Assembly (NCBI GenBank): GCA_014728215.1
Contig: WJLZ01000159.1
Location: 1 to 64,000 of the forward strand
Reading direction: 5' to 3'
Length of the DNA: 64,000 nucleotides
Source: Chitinivibrionales bacterium
GTDB taxonomy: Bacteria; Fibrobacterota; Chitinivibrionia; Chitinivibrionales; WJKA01
Position 1 is the stretch's first letter. Each line of letters starts with the position of its first letter. Made by a program: the position numbers and the translations under genes. Under the pieces are notes generated by a model. The model worked only from the letters and a program-made list of their open reading frames with translations, was not told where the DNA came from and did no database searches. Shown here piece after piece: positions 52,642 to 62,523 of the stretch.

Positions 52642-54392
52642 GGTTCCGTGCTCCTGGGAAATATGACCGTAACCCTGGTTCCCTTACCGGGAGTGGAGTC
52701 GAAATCGATAACGCCATTGTGATCGCGCACGATGCCGGCGGTAACGGAGAGTCCGAGTCCTGTGCCGCCATTGTCGCGTTTTGTGGTAAAAAAGGGATCC
52801 AGTATTTTCCCGATCGCCTCTTCAGGAATGCCGCATCCCTGATCCTGAACAATCAATGCCACTTCTTTATCGGATAGTATTTTGGTTGACACCTGGATTG
52901 TCTGTGAGGTGTCTGTTAAGGCGTCGCAGGCATTCTGGATTAGGTTGATGACTACCTGTTCGAGGCGTTGAAATCTTCCGGTAATAAACACATTGCCTTC
53001 TGTAAAGTTCGTCGAAAATGCGGTAGTGTGCTTTTTGATATAGCTCTTTACAAGATGAACTGCCGCTTCGGCAACCACATTGAGATCGACTTTCATACCC
53101 TTGCCCGACATATCTGTTTTGGCATATTCTTTCAGGTCTGAAACGATATTTTTGATTCGTTCGGCCCCTTCTTCGATGCTGGTCAGCAGGTAGTTGATAT
53201 TGTTCCGGAATTCTTCAAAATTTGCTGCTCCGAGCGGCGGTGCTATACCGGTTTTGTAGTGAGATTCGAGAATCGGCGCGACAGCATCGCAGGCTTTGCG
53301 CAGCAGAGGAATACTGAGCGTGATATAATTGTTCGGATTATTGATTTCATGAGCAACACCCGATACCAGAATCCCCAGGCTGGCCATTTTGTCGGCCTGG
53401 ACGAGCTGTTGCTGATGAAGTTTTGCATTTTCTTCGGCTTCTTTATAGATGGTAATATCTGAAGCGATTCCTGCGACTCGCACGGTTTTCCCGGTTTCAT
53501 CATTGACAAGAAATGTGCGTACTCTGAGCCAGGCTGTCGTGCCATCGGGGCGGACAATCCGGAATTCCTCGTTAATTGGTGATGTATACCGTATTTCCGG
53601 ATCTGCAAAGCGGCAAGTGTCACGGTCGTCGGGATGGATTATGGAAAAAAGCTCTTGACCCATTTGCATTGCCCGGGGAGGGGGGATCCCGAGAATCTGC
53701 TGCGCTGCCGGGCTGATATAGAGAAAAGATCTGGTTTCTTTATCGAGAAGAAAAAATATTTCATTGATATTGTTCGCCAACTGCTGAAATCGTTCTTCAC
53801 TCTCCTTCAGTGAATCTAAAAGCAGGCGCAACTCCGAAACATCCCGTACCACTTCGATAGCGCCGACTCGGTTTCCCTGCGAATCGAAAAGGGGAGAGGC
53901 GGCAATCCAGATGTAGGCACCCTTATTGTCGTTGAAATGGGGTATGTAGGTCTCGGCATTGATAACGTGACCGTTCCGGCGAACATATTCATATTTGCTT
54001 TTTATGACCTCATCATCGGCATCGAGCAGATCGACAACGATCGTTCTCCGTTTTTTATAAAACGGGATTGAATAGTCGTGCGATCCCAGAACTTTTTCTT
54101 TCGGAACCCCGGTCATTTTCTCAGCCGCCTTGTTCCAGTGTGTGACACGGTGCTCATGATCGAGCACAAAGGCGGCATCGGGAAGGAATTCTATAATATC
54201 CCACAGTTTGACGTTTTCCTTCTGCAGAGTGTTAATTTCTGCAATGCATTCCTCAATGGTGTGACACTTTTTGAGATCGTGATCGTTCATTTCTACTATG
54301 GATAATGCACCTTTTGTGCACTGGAGTTTATGTAATGAGGGAGAAAGTATACTGCCCTTATTGTATAGCTTCTGAATTTGATTATCAATCAT
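52638..54392 (-). CDS. PAS-PAS sensor histidine kinase
   Basis: 584 residues if the ATG at 54392 is used; an internal ATG at 54288-54290 is a possible alternative (neither has a clear ribosome-binding site). Two PAS domains follow ('IIEFLPDAAFVLDHEHRVTHW' split: PDAAFVLDHEHRVTHW; and 'EIFFLLDKETRSFLYIS'), then a HisKA-type dimerisation helix 'GVAHEINNPNNYIT' with the phospho-His, and an ATPase domain with 'NLIQNACDAL' (N-box), 'VQDQGCGIPEEAIG' (G1) and 'GGTGLGLSVTAGI' (G2). No membrane segments, so it is a cytoplasmic sensor, possibly redox- or ligand-responsive through PAS. It pairs with the NtrC-type regulator: their genes overlap by ATGA. Confidence 0.93.
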   Translation of the reverse strand: MIDNQIQKLYNKGSILSPSLHKLQCTKGALSIVEMNDHDLKKCHTIEECIAEINTLQKENVKLWDIIEFLPDAAFVLDHEHRVTHWNKAAEKMTGVPKEKVLGSHDYSIPFYKKRRTIVVDLLDADDEVIKSKYEYVRRNGHVINAETYIPHFNDNKGAYIWIAASPLFDSQGNRVGAIEVVRDVSELRLLLDSLKESEERFQQLANNINEIFFLLDKETRSFLYISPAAQQILGIPPPRAMQMGQELFSIIHPDDRDTCRFADPEIRYTSPINEEFRIVRPDGTTAWLRVRTFLVNDETGKTVRVAGIASDITIYKEAEENAKLHQQQLVQADKMASLGILVSGVAHEINNPNNYITLSIPLLRKACDAVAPILESHYKTGIAPPLGAANFEEFRNNINYLLTSIEEGAERIKNIVSDLKEYAKTDMSGKGMKVDLNVVAEAAVHLVKSYIKKHTTAFSTNFTEGNVFITGRFQRLEQVVINLIQNACDALTDTSQTIQVSTKILSDKEVALIVQDQGCGIPEEAIGKILDPFFTTKRDNGGTGLGLSVTAGIVRDHNGVIDFDSTPGKGTRVTVIFPRSTEP

Positions 54393-54498
54393 TTAATACA
54401 ATAGTATTAGATTTTTTATATTCTCAAAATCATTAATACCAATTCTCACTTTTGCGAAAAACGGCTGTGCAGCAGTATTTTTCTGTATGTGCCATCTC

Positions 54499-54514
54499 AG
54501 GCATGCTTCTTGCA
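54499..54514 (+). promoter_or_regulatory. Predicted sigma-54 promoter of the ferritin-like gene
   Basis: AGGCATGCTTCTTGCA has GG-N10-GC spacing with GGCA and TTGCA intact. A GCAG-TATTTT-TCTG sequence (54472-54485), resembling the two sites near the NtrC-type gene, lies just upstream. Confidence 0.5.
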
Positions 54515-54578
54515 CCTTCTTCATCAAAGAACAATTATACATTTAAAGTGTTACATTTTTTATGGAAAGGGTTATGTA

Positions 54579-55082
54579 ATGGATATTCTGGATTATGCCA
54601 AAGAGATTGAATCGCAAGGTATCGAGCATTATTCAAATCTGGCTAAAGAGGTGGAGCTTAAAGAGCTTGAGAGTATTTTCGAGTTTCTGGTACGGGAGGA
54701 AAAACGGCATTATGAAATATTCGATTCCTGGCAAAAAGAAAGCGCTGTTCCTTCAGTAGACAATACCGGTATTCTAACACAGGCAAAAGGGGCATTTCAG
54801 AAATTGTCGGACCATTTCAAGACCGCAAGCTTTGTCGCAATTGATCGGGATGAGGCATACAACAAAGCCCTCGAATTTGAAAATAAAAGTATTTCCCTGT
54901 ACACCGATGCCCTGGATAAGCTTGGGGACGGTATGAACGATGGTAAGTATCGTGATACACTGAAAAGCATTATCGACCAGGAAAAGAAACATGCTCGCTT
55001 GATTACTTCCTTAAAAGAGTTTCAGCGTCACCCGGGTGAATGGCTCGAAAATGCAGAGTGGTATCATTTCGATCAGTACTGA
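54579..55082 (+). CDS. Ferritin-like (rubrerythrin-type) diiron protein
   Basis: 167 residues from the ATG at 54579 with GGAAAGGG ahead; an earlier in-frame start is less likely. Four-helix bundle with 'EIESQGIEHYSNLAKEVE', 'FLVREEKRHYEIFDS' (EE..H), 'ALEFENKSISLYTDAL' (E) and 'IIDQEKKHARLITSL' (E..H): the carboxylate/His set of a diiron centre. The rubredoxin domain of true rubrerythrin is missing, making it erythrin-like. It likely reduces peroxide or handles iron under oxidative stress. Its sigma-54-like site would couple it to the adjacent regulator. Confidence 0.88.
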   Translation: MDILDYAKEIESQGIEHYSNLAKEVELKELESIFEFLVREEKRHYEIFDSWQKESAVPSVDNTGILTQAKGAFQKLSDHFKTASFVAIDRDEAYNKALEFENKSISLYTDALDKLGDGMNDGKYRDTLKSIIDQEKKHARLITSLKEFQRHPGEWLENAEWYHFDQY

Positions 55083-55108
55083 GAGAAAAATCGGTATCCA
55101 AAAAACAC

Positions 55109-56977
55109 TCAAAATGCGTTTCCCACACTCAGGTGCCAAGCATAGGATGACTTGTCATCAAGCGATTTGTCGAGCTGATGTCCTACTTCAAAACGGATAA
55201 TAACAAGGGGTGTTTTTACTCGCAATCCAGCTCCTGCGTTAAAACTCAGATCATTAAAGGAAAGTGAACTGAGTGTTTGATCGAGTGATGTACTCTGGAC
55301 ATTTTTCAGAATACCGGCGTCCAGGAAAAGGGTTCCGCCAAGTATTCGATAGATAGGATACCGGAGTTCCGCCACATTCATGGCAAAATAGGCTGTTCCG
55401 CCGATTGGTACCAGTTTGCCGTCAACAGAATCGAGTTCTCCAAACTGCTTTTCCTCGAAGCCGCGCATGACATTTGGTCCGCCGAGGTAAAAACGTTCCT
55501 GTGAAGGAACGATTTCACTGGCGCCGTAGGGAAGCGCCAGGCCGAATCGGAGTGCTGATGAGAGGACACTGGATCCCAGAACAGGCATATATCCCCTCGA
55601 TACGGTTTCGCCTTTTATGAACTGATTACCCCGGGCTCCGCCTAATCCGGCGATTTCGATATCCATTGTCGTGAAGACGCCCTTTTCCGGGTCGATTATA
55701 TCCGAACGGGAATCGTAACTGAATCCCCATCCGATACTATGTGTCGTTTTATCTTCAACCGAATCGGGGTCCGCCGATTCATAGGTATTACTCTTTTCCC
55801 ACCGATGGATAATGTGGGTTTCTGAATTTATTGCCGGTCTGTATTCAAACCGTTGCTTGAGTTCAACTCTGGTACGAGCAAAATTAATGGGCTTTTCATT
55901 ATCATGCCCCCACAGAACGCGGCCATCCCAATCAACAGGTAATCCGAAAATCCAGGGGATAACAAGACCACCCTCGATTTCCTGATTGATAAAACTTGCC
56001 TTTCCTCTGAGAAGCCCCTTGATTCCCAGACCAAGAAAATTGCTGTAGCTTGATTCGACACTGCCCCGGAACTGCTGCCAGAATTTATAGCTCGAACCCA
56101 GCGTATAATATCCCAGACCGAATTCGGCCGTAAAAAAATGCCGTTTTCGCACATCAATATTTACAATCCGCAGTGAAGAATCGACAGGCGATATGTCGGC
56201 AAGCGAATCGTAATTGAGCGTAACAAAAGAAAATAAACCGGTCGAATAAAGATCGTTGACGGATCGTCGTATCGACTTCCTGGTCAAGGTGTCTTCCCTG
56301 TCGAATTTCAGCTCCCGTTCGACCACCAGGGGCTTTACCGATTCCGGATGACTGATATAAATGCTGTCTATTCGGATTCGAGGGCCGCTTTTAAATGTGT
56401 AGGAGAGTGAGGATTCCAGGGAGTCGTTATTGAGTCCGATTTTACAATCCGCCGATGACTCCAGATATCCGCGATTCCCGAGCCAGGTTTCAATTCGTTG
56501 TATGTCGCTGTTGATTATAGAGAAAGAGAGTGCCTTGCCGGGATTTGCCTGAAGCTCCTTTTTCAAAGGCGATTCATAGTCCTCGATATTCCCCGAAATA
56601 TCAACCGAGTCGATCTCTGTCTGTGGACCTTCATCAACCAGAAAAACGATACGCACTCTCCTGTCCGAACTGTCGTGTACAATGGTATCGATGGTAATTG
56701 TGGCTCTCAAAAATCCATGACTGCGGTAGATCTGATAAAGGGTCGTACTGTCTTTCTGCAATGTCCGCCGGCTGTATTTCTTCTGATCGAAAAGTGAGGG
56801 TGTAAGACGGAGGGCGGGAAGAATATTTCGTTTATTCAGCTTTTTTGTGCCCTTAATTTTAAGGCGCGACACTTTCCAGACTTCACGATCGTTCCACCTT
56901 CCGGCTTGCTCATTTTGAGAAAACAGCGGTGCTGTAAAAAGTGAAAATACTGCTAAAGATAATATATAATGTCTCAT
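55109..56977 (-). CDS. tamA: TamA-like outer-membrane assembly protein (Omp85/BamA superfamily)
   Basis: 622 residues. A signal peptide ('ILSLAVFSLFTAPLFSQ'), then three POTRA-type repeats (first begins 'VWKVSRLKIKGTKKLNKRNI') and a C-terminal 16-stranded barrel with the conserved loop motif 'LGGPNVMRGF' (VRGF-like) and final strand 'SYAWHLSVGNAF', ending in aromatic Phe as in outer-membrane proteins. It forms a complex with TamB, whose gene starts upstream and ends one base before. The order tamB then tamA is opposite to E. coli. It inserts outer-membrane proteins or supports lipid transport. Confidence 0.9.
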   Translation of the reverse strand: MRHYILSLAVFSLFTAPLFSQNEQAGRWNDREVWKVSRLKIKGTKKLNKRNILPALRLTPSLFDQKKYSRRTLQKDSTTLYQIYRSHGFLRATITIDTIVHDSSDRRVRIVFLVDEGPQTEIDSVDISGNIEDYESPLKKELQANPGKALSFSIINSDIQRIETWLGNRGYLESSADCKIGLNNDSLESSLSYTFKSGPRIRIDSIYISHPESVKPLVVERELKFDREDTLTRKSIRRSVNDLYSTGLFSFVTLNYDSLADISPVDSSLRIVNIDVRKRHFFTAEFGLGYYTLGSSYKFWQQFRGSVESSYSNFLGLGIKGLLRGKASFINQEIEGGLVIPWIFGLPVDWDGRVLWGHDNEKPINFARTRVELKQRFEYRPAINSETHIIHRWEKSNTYESADPDSVEDKTTHSIGWGFSYDSRSDIIDPEKGVFTTMDIEIAGLGGARGNQFIKGETVSRGYMPVLGSSVLSSALRFGLALPYGASEIVPSQERFYLGGPNVMRGFEEKQFGELDSVDGKLVPIGGTAYFAMNVAELRYPIYRILGGTLFLDAGILKNVQSTSLDQTLSSLSFNDLSFNAGAGLRVKTPLVIIRFEVGHQLDKSLDDKSSYAWHLSVGNAF

Positions 56978-56978
56978 A

Positions 56979-59900
56979 TTATTTTCGTATCTTGTATTTC
57001 AGTTCAACACTGGCATTACCTTCGGTATCGGTCTCACCTTCAACAAAGAGATTCTTATAGACTTTCCATGAAACAATCGCCTTCTGATCTTCAGGGTCGC
57101 CAAGCGTTCCGGAATAGGTAATGGTGATATTTTCATTTTTACCGATTTTTTTACTGACTGTTAAAGATGTCCCTTCATCGGAAATGTTTGCGGATGAGAT
57201 ACGCTCTATTTCAACTCTGTCGATATTGAAAAACTCCCGGGCTGCTCTGGTAGCATAGCGGGAAGCGATTGACGAGAGGGATTGGCTGGCCAGGGCCGAC
57301 GCGCGGCTTTTTGCCAGCTCCTGACGATTCACTCCAACGGGGTTGACCGTTCCAAAGGTAAGCAAACTGACAATTCTGGGTTCGGGAAGCGGTGGATTGG
57401 AGCGAAGGCGTATTGTCTGGCTGTCAAGGTCTCCTGAAAAGTTGAGAAAGACTTCATATTTTTCATCGGTAGAAATATCAGTTGCTTCTGTTTGGGCATT
57501 TACCGATAAAAGTGGGTTAATGTTTTCGCTGGATGGCTGGCGGGCATAACCCTCGGTGATGGCAAATCTTCTGTCGAGATAGGTAGCGCTGCCTTCCACG
57601 ACCGATAACTGTCCCGAATACATTGGGTTAAGCAGCGTACCGCCAAGGTAGAACTCCCCTCCCAGGACTACGTCGATTCTACTCGACGCCTGATTTATAC
57701 CGCCCTCGATATCGACGGTTACATTGAGATTGTCTGGTACTTTGAGTGTGATTGCAAGGGATGGTGAAAATTTGTTCTGTCGCTGTGATGAATCGAGTTG
57801 GGTCACCGATGCTGCGAGCAACGAAATCTCCTGATAGATGTTCGACTTTCCCAGTTGTAATGTTCCGGAGATACGCGAGGAATCCGGTGGACCCTTGTAG
57901 GATGCCCGGAGGGTATCGAATAAAAGATTGATACCCTCTCCTAAAGAAAGAGGAATATCGTTGCCTTTACATACGATACTGGTCTGCCAATTTGATCCCA
58001 GACGGACACCTCCTGCGGCTTTGAGCGAACCGGAACCCCACGAAGAAAAAACTTTCCGTATCATGAGGGTATCGCTGCTGATATCGGCTTCGGCAAACAG
58101 GGGGCCGAGAGGGGGATACATATCTTCAATGGCAACCACGGCGCTGTCGATACTGCATGAACCTTTCAGATTTGGTGATGACGATCCTGGAATAACATTT
58201 AATTTTGCCGAAATTATTCCCTTCCTGAATTCGGCCCCCTTGATCGCTGCATTTAACAGTTTGAGCGGGAATTTTGAAAGTGAAATACGGAATGATGCCT
58301 GTGGATTTTTCAGAAGCGAATCGATATTATCGAGCGGGACCATGCCCCTAGCCCATGCTGTACCCGCGGGATAGGAAATATACGCCGAATCCAGAACTGC
58401 TTCAGCAGGAGTAATTGTACCTTTAAGGGCTGCACCGTCAAGCTTGATTCCGGAATAGTCTATTGCTCCTGCGGTAAGAGAAAGGTCGAGCATAAACGGC
58501 TCTTGCGATTCCGAAGGGAGTTCGGTTGTTTTTCCAGTAAAATTGATATGGTCTATTTTAATATTCTGAGCGGGGTAGGTCAGCGATGAACTGTCGATTT
58601 CCAGCATGCCCTCAGGAATCCATGCCTTGCCGTTGTATCGAGCAGTAATATCGGTATGAAGGATTCCGGCAAAGGTAACTGTTTTAACATACATTTCAGA
58701 AAATATCGAGAGGTCTGTCTGCTTTGCCTGTACAGAGATGCGAGGCGGAGTTTCCCGGTCTGTGTCGAGCCTCCAGTTGGCGCCGGGCTTAAAGGGTAGT
58801 GAAGCGGAAATGATCAGGGGAGCTTTAACCTTTTCAACGCCGATCGAACAGACTACGGTTACAAGGCTGTCGACCAATCGAGAGGCGCCTTGTATGCGGC
58901 CCCGGCGACGGCCGGAGTGGTAGCCTAGTTTGAAGAGATCGAATGCTATATCGACTTCCGGATTTGCAAAACGCTGTGACAATTCGCAGTATACATCCAT
59001 GTATCCCCGAGGATAGGCGGAAAGGGGGAACCAGGGGTGCAGCGTCGACAACGGGAGACTGTCACATATCGCTGTTCCGTCCAGAGAGTCGGGATCGAGC
59101 GATAAATTGAATCGTATTTTCCCCTGTTCTTTCTCCTGGGTTACCGAGTCACGGCTGTGTGCCGAAAAGGAGCTTGTGAGTGACATGTTTCTAACGCTGT
59201 ACCGGGCGTCACCAGTCAGCGATACGTTCTTTTCTTTCATTCGAAGGGTGGATACGGTAACCTGTTCACCATTATACTCCGCATCCATCCATACCGTATC
59301 CGCCTGGAATCCTCCCACACCTAAATTACCGACTGCAACCCGAGCACTGGACATAAGAGAGTCGAAGGGGCCGTGAGCCGCAACTTGGATATTCACATCC
59401 CCTCCGCCGGGAGAAAGCCCCAGAAAGGCAAAAAGCGAATCCAGAGGTCCCTCTGCCGATATAAAACTTTTCGTGACCCTGCCTGTACCGTTCTGGTAAT
59501 CCACCGAAGCATAGAGCGTGTCACCAACCAGATTGAGCCACCAGAGAGAATCACTTCGAAGGGAGGCGCTAATGCGGGGGGAGTCGAAGGGGCCGGTAAC
59601 AGAACCTTCAGCCCGAATGGAGCCTTGCAGTTGAGAAGGCAGAAAGTAATGCGAAAGCACGCCAGGCTCTTTTATTTCTGCCCTTACGCTACCGTCGACA
59701 CCCTTCCCCGTATAGCTTCCCGAACCCGACAAGGTGAAGCTCTTACCCATATCACCATCCACCGATATTGAACGGTCGGCAATAGTTCCGGTGAGAGAAA
59801 GGGGAGGAAACGTTCCTTTTGAATTGCGGAACGAATCCAGGTGAAGTTCAAAATCACCTCTTGAGGGAAGCGTTGTCAGAGAATTTCCCGATGCTGACAA

Positions 59901-61079
59901 ACTGATTCTTCCTTTCCCTTGCGAAAGTGGTAAGGTGATATCCATCGATTCTAATAAAGGAACAGCCTCATGTATGTTCACCTCGGAGTTAAGAGAATAT
60001 TTGTGAAGGTGCGGCTTGGAAAGAAGCCCGGGGATGGAGGCTGAAACTTCTGCAGAACCATCATACAGCGAACCATCCAGATCAAGATTGATCGCGAGTT
60101 TTCCGGAGGTATCATATTCAGTTTGTACATTGATCTCCTTGAGCGAGATAGTCGTATACCTTGGGCGACGAATAACTGTTTGGAGCTCGATTACAGGTTT
60201 CGATAACGGGCCATCGAGCTTTCCCTTTAGTTTGATGCCCTTTCCGGCTGAAATTTCGGGGGGAATCCATGGAAGAGTTGCGATAAATGCACTGTCTGCA
60301 TTCAGATCCACTGCTGCATGCCATGCGCTCTCCTGCTGATAGGGAATAACAAGTTCGGTAGTGATTTTGCCGCCTGCGGAAAAAGAGAGTGCCGCATTGT
60401 GGATGGTGGTTGTACTCTCGGTCACCGTAGTTACACCTTCCAGCGAATCACCGGTAAACTCGAGAGTATCGATCTTCACTTCGGCAAAACGACTCGATAC
60501 CCTAGCTTTGATTGTTGAGTTATTTTTCAAGCTTCCGTCTATCCAGATCCCGTCAACGCTGATGTCGATATTCGATACGGTATCTTTGAATGTGAATGAA
60601 CTTGAATCGATGTAAATATTATTGACAAAAACATGAAATTGCGGCGTTTCCTGTGGCGTGTGCTCCTGAGAGGCGGAATCGGGCGGTACAAAAAGAGTGA
60701 CCAGATTCGAATCCCGGCTTATGTTGAGATACACCCGGGCATTAGTCGCTGATGCGAAGGGAAGGACAATTCGATTATATAACAGGGGAATGGGGGCCAG
60801 CGAAGCTGTAAGTTTTTCGCAGACTATCTCAGGCTCGGGGGAGCCGGGATGATACATTTTCAGGCCATACACAGTCACACGGGGGGGGATAGCTATATCG
60901 ATACTATCGAAATCAACCTTTCCATGAATAACTTCAGGAAGCCTCTTCCTTGCTATATCCGCAGCCAGATTGCCGAAATGATCGGTTCGTACATACAACG
61001 CTGCAGCAATAACTACTATGATAAAGCAGAGAATGAGTATTGAAACTATTTTCCCAAGAAGTGCAATAATCTTTTTCAC
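56979..61079 (-). CDS. tamB: TamB-like envelope protein (DUF490)
   Basis: 1366 residues. One N-terminal signal-anchor helix ('ILILCFIIVVIAAALYV'), then a very long beta-rich region typical of AsmA/TamB-type proteins, and the C-terminal DUF490 domain, recognised by 'PGSSSPNLKGSCSIDSA', 'LYDGSAEVSASIPG', 'YLGGTLLNPMYSGQLSVVEG' and 'PLPEPRIVSLLTFG' near the end. TamB spans the periplasm as a hydrophobic channel and works with TamA in outer-membrane biogenesis and phospholipid movement. The ATG at 61079 has no strong ribosome-binding site. It lies in a minus-strand operon with tamA. Confidence 0.9.
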   Translation of the reverse strand: MKKIIALLGKIVSILILCFIIVVIAAALYVRTDHFGNLAADIARKRLPEVIHGKVDFDSIDIAIPPRVTVYGLKMYHPGSPEPEIVCEKLTASLAPIPLLYNRIVLPFASATNARVYLNISRDSNLVTLFVPPDSASQEHTPQETPQFHVFVNNIYIDSSSFTFKDTVSNIDISVDGIWIDGSLKNNSTIKARVSSRFAEVKIDTLEFTGDSLEGVTTVTESTTTIHNAALSFSAGGKITTELVIPYQQESAWHAAVDLNADSAFIATLPWIPPEISAGKGIKLKGKLDGPLSKPVIELQTVIRRPRYTTISLKEINVQTEYDTSGKLAINLDLDGSLYDGSAEVSASIPGLLSKPHLHKYSLNSEVNIHEAVPLLESMDITLPLSQGKGRISLSASGNSLTTLPSRGDFELHLDSFRNSKGTFPPLSLTGTIADRSISVDGDMGKSFTLSGSGSYTGKGVDGSVRAEIKEPGVLSHYFLPSQLQGSIRAEGSVTGPFDSPRISASLRSDSLWWLNLVGDTLYASVDYQNGTGRVTKSFISAEGPLDSLFAFLGLSPGGGDVNIQVAAHGPFDSLMSSARVAVGNLGVGGFQADTVWMDAEYNGEQVTVSTLRMKEKNVSLTGDARYSVRNMSLTSSFSAHSRDSVTQEKEQGKIRFNLSLDPDSLDGTAICDSLPLSTLHPWFPLSAYPRGYMDVYCELSQRFANPEVDIAFDLFKLGYHSGRRRGRIQGASRLVDSLVTVVCSIGVEKVKAPLIISASLPFKPGANWRLDTDRETPPRISVQAKQTDLSIFSEMYVKTVTFAGILHTDITARYNGKAWIPEGMLEIDSSSLTYPAQNIKIDHINFTGKTTELPSESQEPFMLDLSLTAGAIDYSGIKLDGAALKGTITPAEAVLDSAYISYPAGTAWARGMVPLDNIDSLLKNPQASFRISLSKFPLKLLNAAIKGAEFRKGIISAKLNVIPGSSSPNLKGSCSIDSAVVAIEDMYPPLGPLFAEADISSDTLMIRKVFSSWGSGSLKAAGGVRLGSNWQTSIVCKGNDIPLSLGEGINLLFDTLRASYKGPPDSSRISGTLQLGKSNIYQEISLLAASVTQLDSSQRQNKFSPSLAITLKVPDNLNVTVDIEGGINQASSRIDVVLGGEFYLGGTLLNPMYSGQLSVVEGSATYLDRRFAITEGYARQPSSENINPLLSVNAQTEATDISTDEKYEVFLNFSGDLDSQTIRLRSNPPLPEPRIVSLLTFGTVNPVGVNRQELAKSRASALASQSLSSIASRYATRAAREFFNIDRVEIERISSANISDEGTSLTVSKKIGKNENITITYSGTLGDPEDQKAIVSWKVYKNLFVEGETDTEGNASVELKYKIRK

Positions 61080-61204
61080 ATCAATTCAATATGATAGCTG
61101 GTGTAGATAAAACAACAGTGGAGCCGGACTCCGTTTTCCTTCATTACTAATATAGTATTTATGGAGCATAGTATATTACATGCCGGTTTAACGGGGTTGG
61201 GAGT

Positions 61205-62470
61205 ATGAAAACGAAGTCACGCAATGAAATAATTCAGCATTTGTATTCTCTTACCGCAAGGGGAGTCAAATTTGGGCTTGAGAAGATCAGTGATGCTTCG
61301 GCACGTCTGGGGAACCCCCATCTTGCCTGTCCTTCAGTACATGTAGCGGGTACGAACGGCAAAGGAACTACCTGCGCGTGTATCGAATCGATTCTCCGTC
61401 ATTACGGCAAAAAGACAGGTCTTTTTCTTTCGCCGCATCTTGTGGAATTCGAAGAGCGCTTTCTGATAAACGGAAAACCTGTTCCACCCGAATCATGGCT
61501 CGATATCTACAGGGGCATTGAAGACTGCATCGAAGAGCTTGACCTTACCTTTTTCGAAGTGACTACATTGATTGCTTTTGAGCTGTTCAGGCGTGAAAAT
61601 GTAGACTGGGCCATTTATGAGGTTGGTATGGGGGGACGTCTGGATGCCACCAATATTATTAAACCCCGTATATCAGCAATTACGCATATCGATCTCGATC
61701 ATGAAGCATTTCTGGGCACGGATCTGGTTTCCATCGCCGCAGAAAAGCTTGGCATCGTTAAGCCCGAAACGCCGGTTGTTATGCTTGATTCGGGTAATAG
61801 CGATGTTATCAGGGTTGCTCAAAAACGGTGCAGGGAGAATTTGGCTCCTCTCACGCTGATAAGTCCCTCATCGGCCCATGCTGTAACCGATTCGAATACA
61901 AGCACCTTATTTGTTTATAAATGCCAGCCCTATTCGATTCAACTCAAAGGAAAACATCAGGTAAGCAATGCAATGCTTGCTCTTGAAACAGCTCATCTGC
62001 TTGGATTTTCTGAAAATGTAATAATCGCAGAAGCCCTGAAGAATGTATTCATGCCCGCTCGATTCCAGATTGTGAAATATAAGGGCAAAACGTTAGTTTT
62101 CGATGCAGCTCATAATCCGGGTGCAATACATGCGCTGGTTTCCACGCTTAAAAGCAAATTTGAAAACAGAGGCATCTGTATTGTCGCGGGCATATTGAGC
62201 GATAAGAATTTTGTAGCGATGATTACAGCCCTCTGTACTATTGCCGTACAACTGATTTTAACAAGTCCCCACACCGATCGGGGGGCGGGTATAGCAGCGT
62301 TGAAAGAGTCACTTCCCGATGAATGGAAGGAAAAGGCTATCGAAAGGGAGACGGTTGCCCGGGCGATGGATGAAGCTTTGAGCAGCAGTGCACCGGTGGT
62401 ATGTTGTACCGGTTCATTTTACACGGTCGGTGAGGCCATGCAGCATCTGGGGATACAACCGTATGGGTAA
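61205..62470 (+). CDS. folC: Folylpolyglutamate synthase / dihydrofolate synthase
   Basis: 421 residues. The Mur-ligase-type ATP site is 'HVAGTNGKGTTCACIES', followed by 'SPHLVEFEERFLINGK', 'EVGMGGRLDATNII', 'ITHIDLDHEAFLGTD' and 'AHNPGAIHALVSTL': all FolC signatures. It adds glutamate to folates or to dihydropteroate, retaining folate cofactors. GTTGGGAGT lies ahead of the ATG. Divergent from tamB and convergent with nifU. Confidence 0.95.
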   Translation: MKTKSRNEIIQHLYSLTARGVKFGLEKISDASARLGNPHLACPSVHVAGTNGKGTTCACIESILRHYGKKTGLFLSPHLVEFEERFLINGKPVPPESWLDIYRGIEDCIEELDLTFFEVTTLIAFELFRRENVDWAIYEVGMGGRLDATNIIKPRISAITHIDLDHEAFLGTDLVSIAAEKLGIVKPETPVVMLDSGNSDVIRVAQKRCRENLAPLTLISPSSAHAVTDSNTSTLFVYKCQPYSIQLKGKHQVSNAMLALETAHLLGFSENVIIAEALKNVFMPARFQIVKYKGKTLVFDAAHNPGAIHALVSTLKSKFENRGICIVAGILSDKNFVAMITALCTIAVQLILTSPHTDRGAGIAALKESLPDEWKEKAIERETVARAMDEALSSSAPVVCCTGSFYTVGEAMQHLGIQPYG

Positions 62471-62478
62471 TACAGGTG

Positions 62479-62523
62479 TACAGGAGGGGCGTTCAGTTGA
62501 ACGTCTCTACTGAGCCTCCTGTA
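62479..62523. repeat. Inverted repeat between convergent folC and nifU genes
   Basis: TACAGGAGG (62479-62487) pairs with CCTCCTGTA (62515-62523), with GTTCA/TGAAC palindrome in the loop. It may act as a bidirectional transcription barrier, though no T-tract is present and the second arm lies inside the nifU coding end. Confidence 0.4.

Noticed and set aside
62479-62523. Inverted repeat as a true intrinsic terminator
   Set aside because: No T-tract follows either arm and one arm is coding sequence of nifU, so it is listed only as a repeat.
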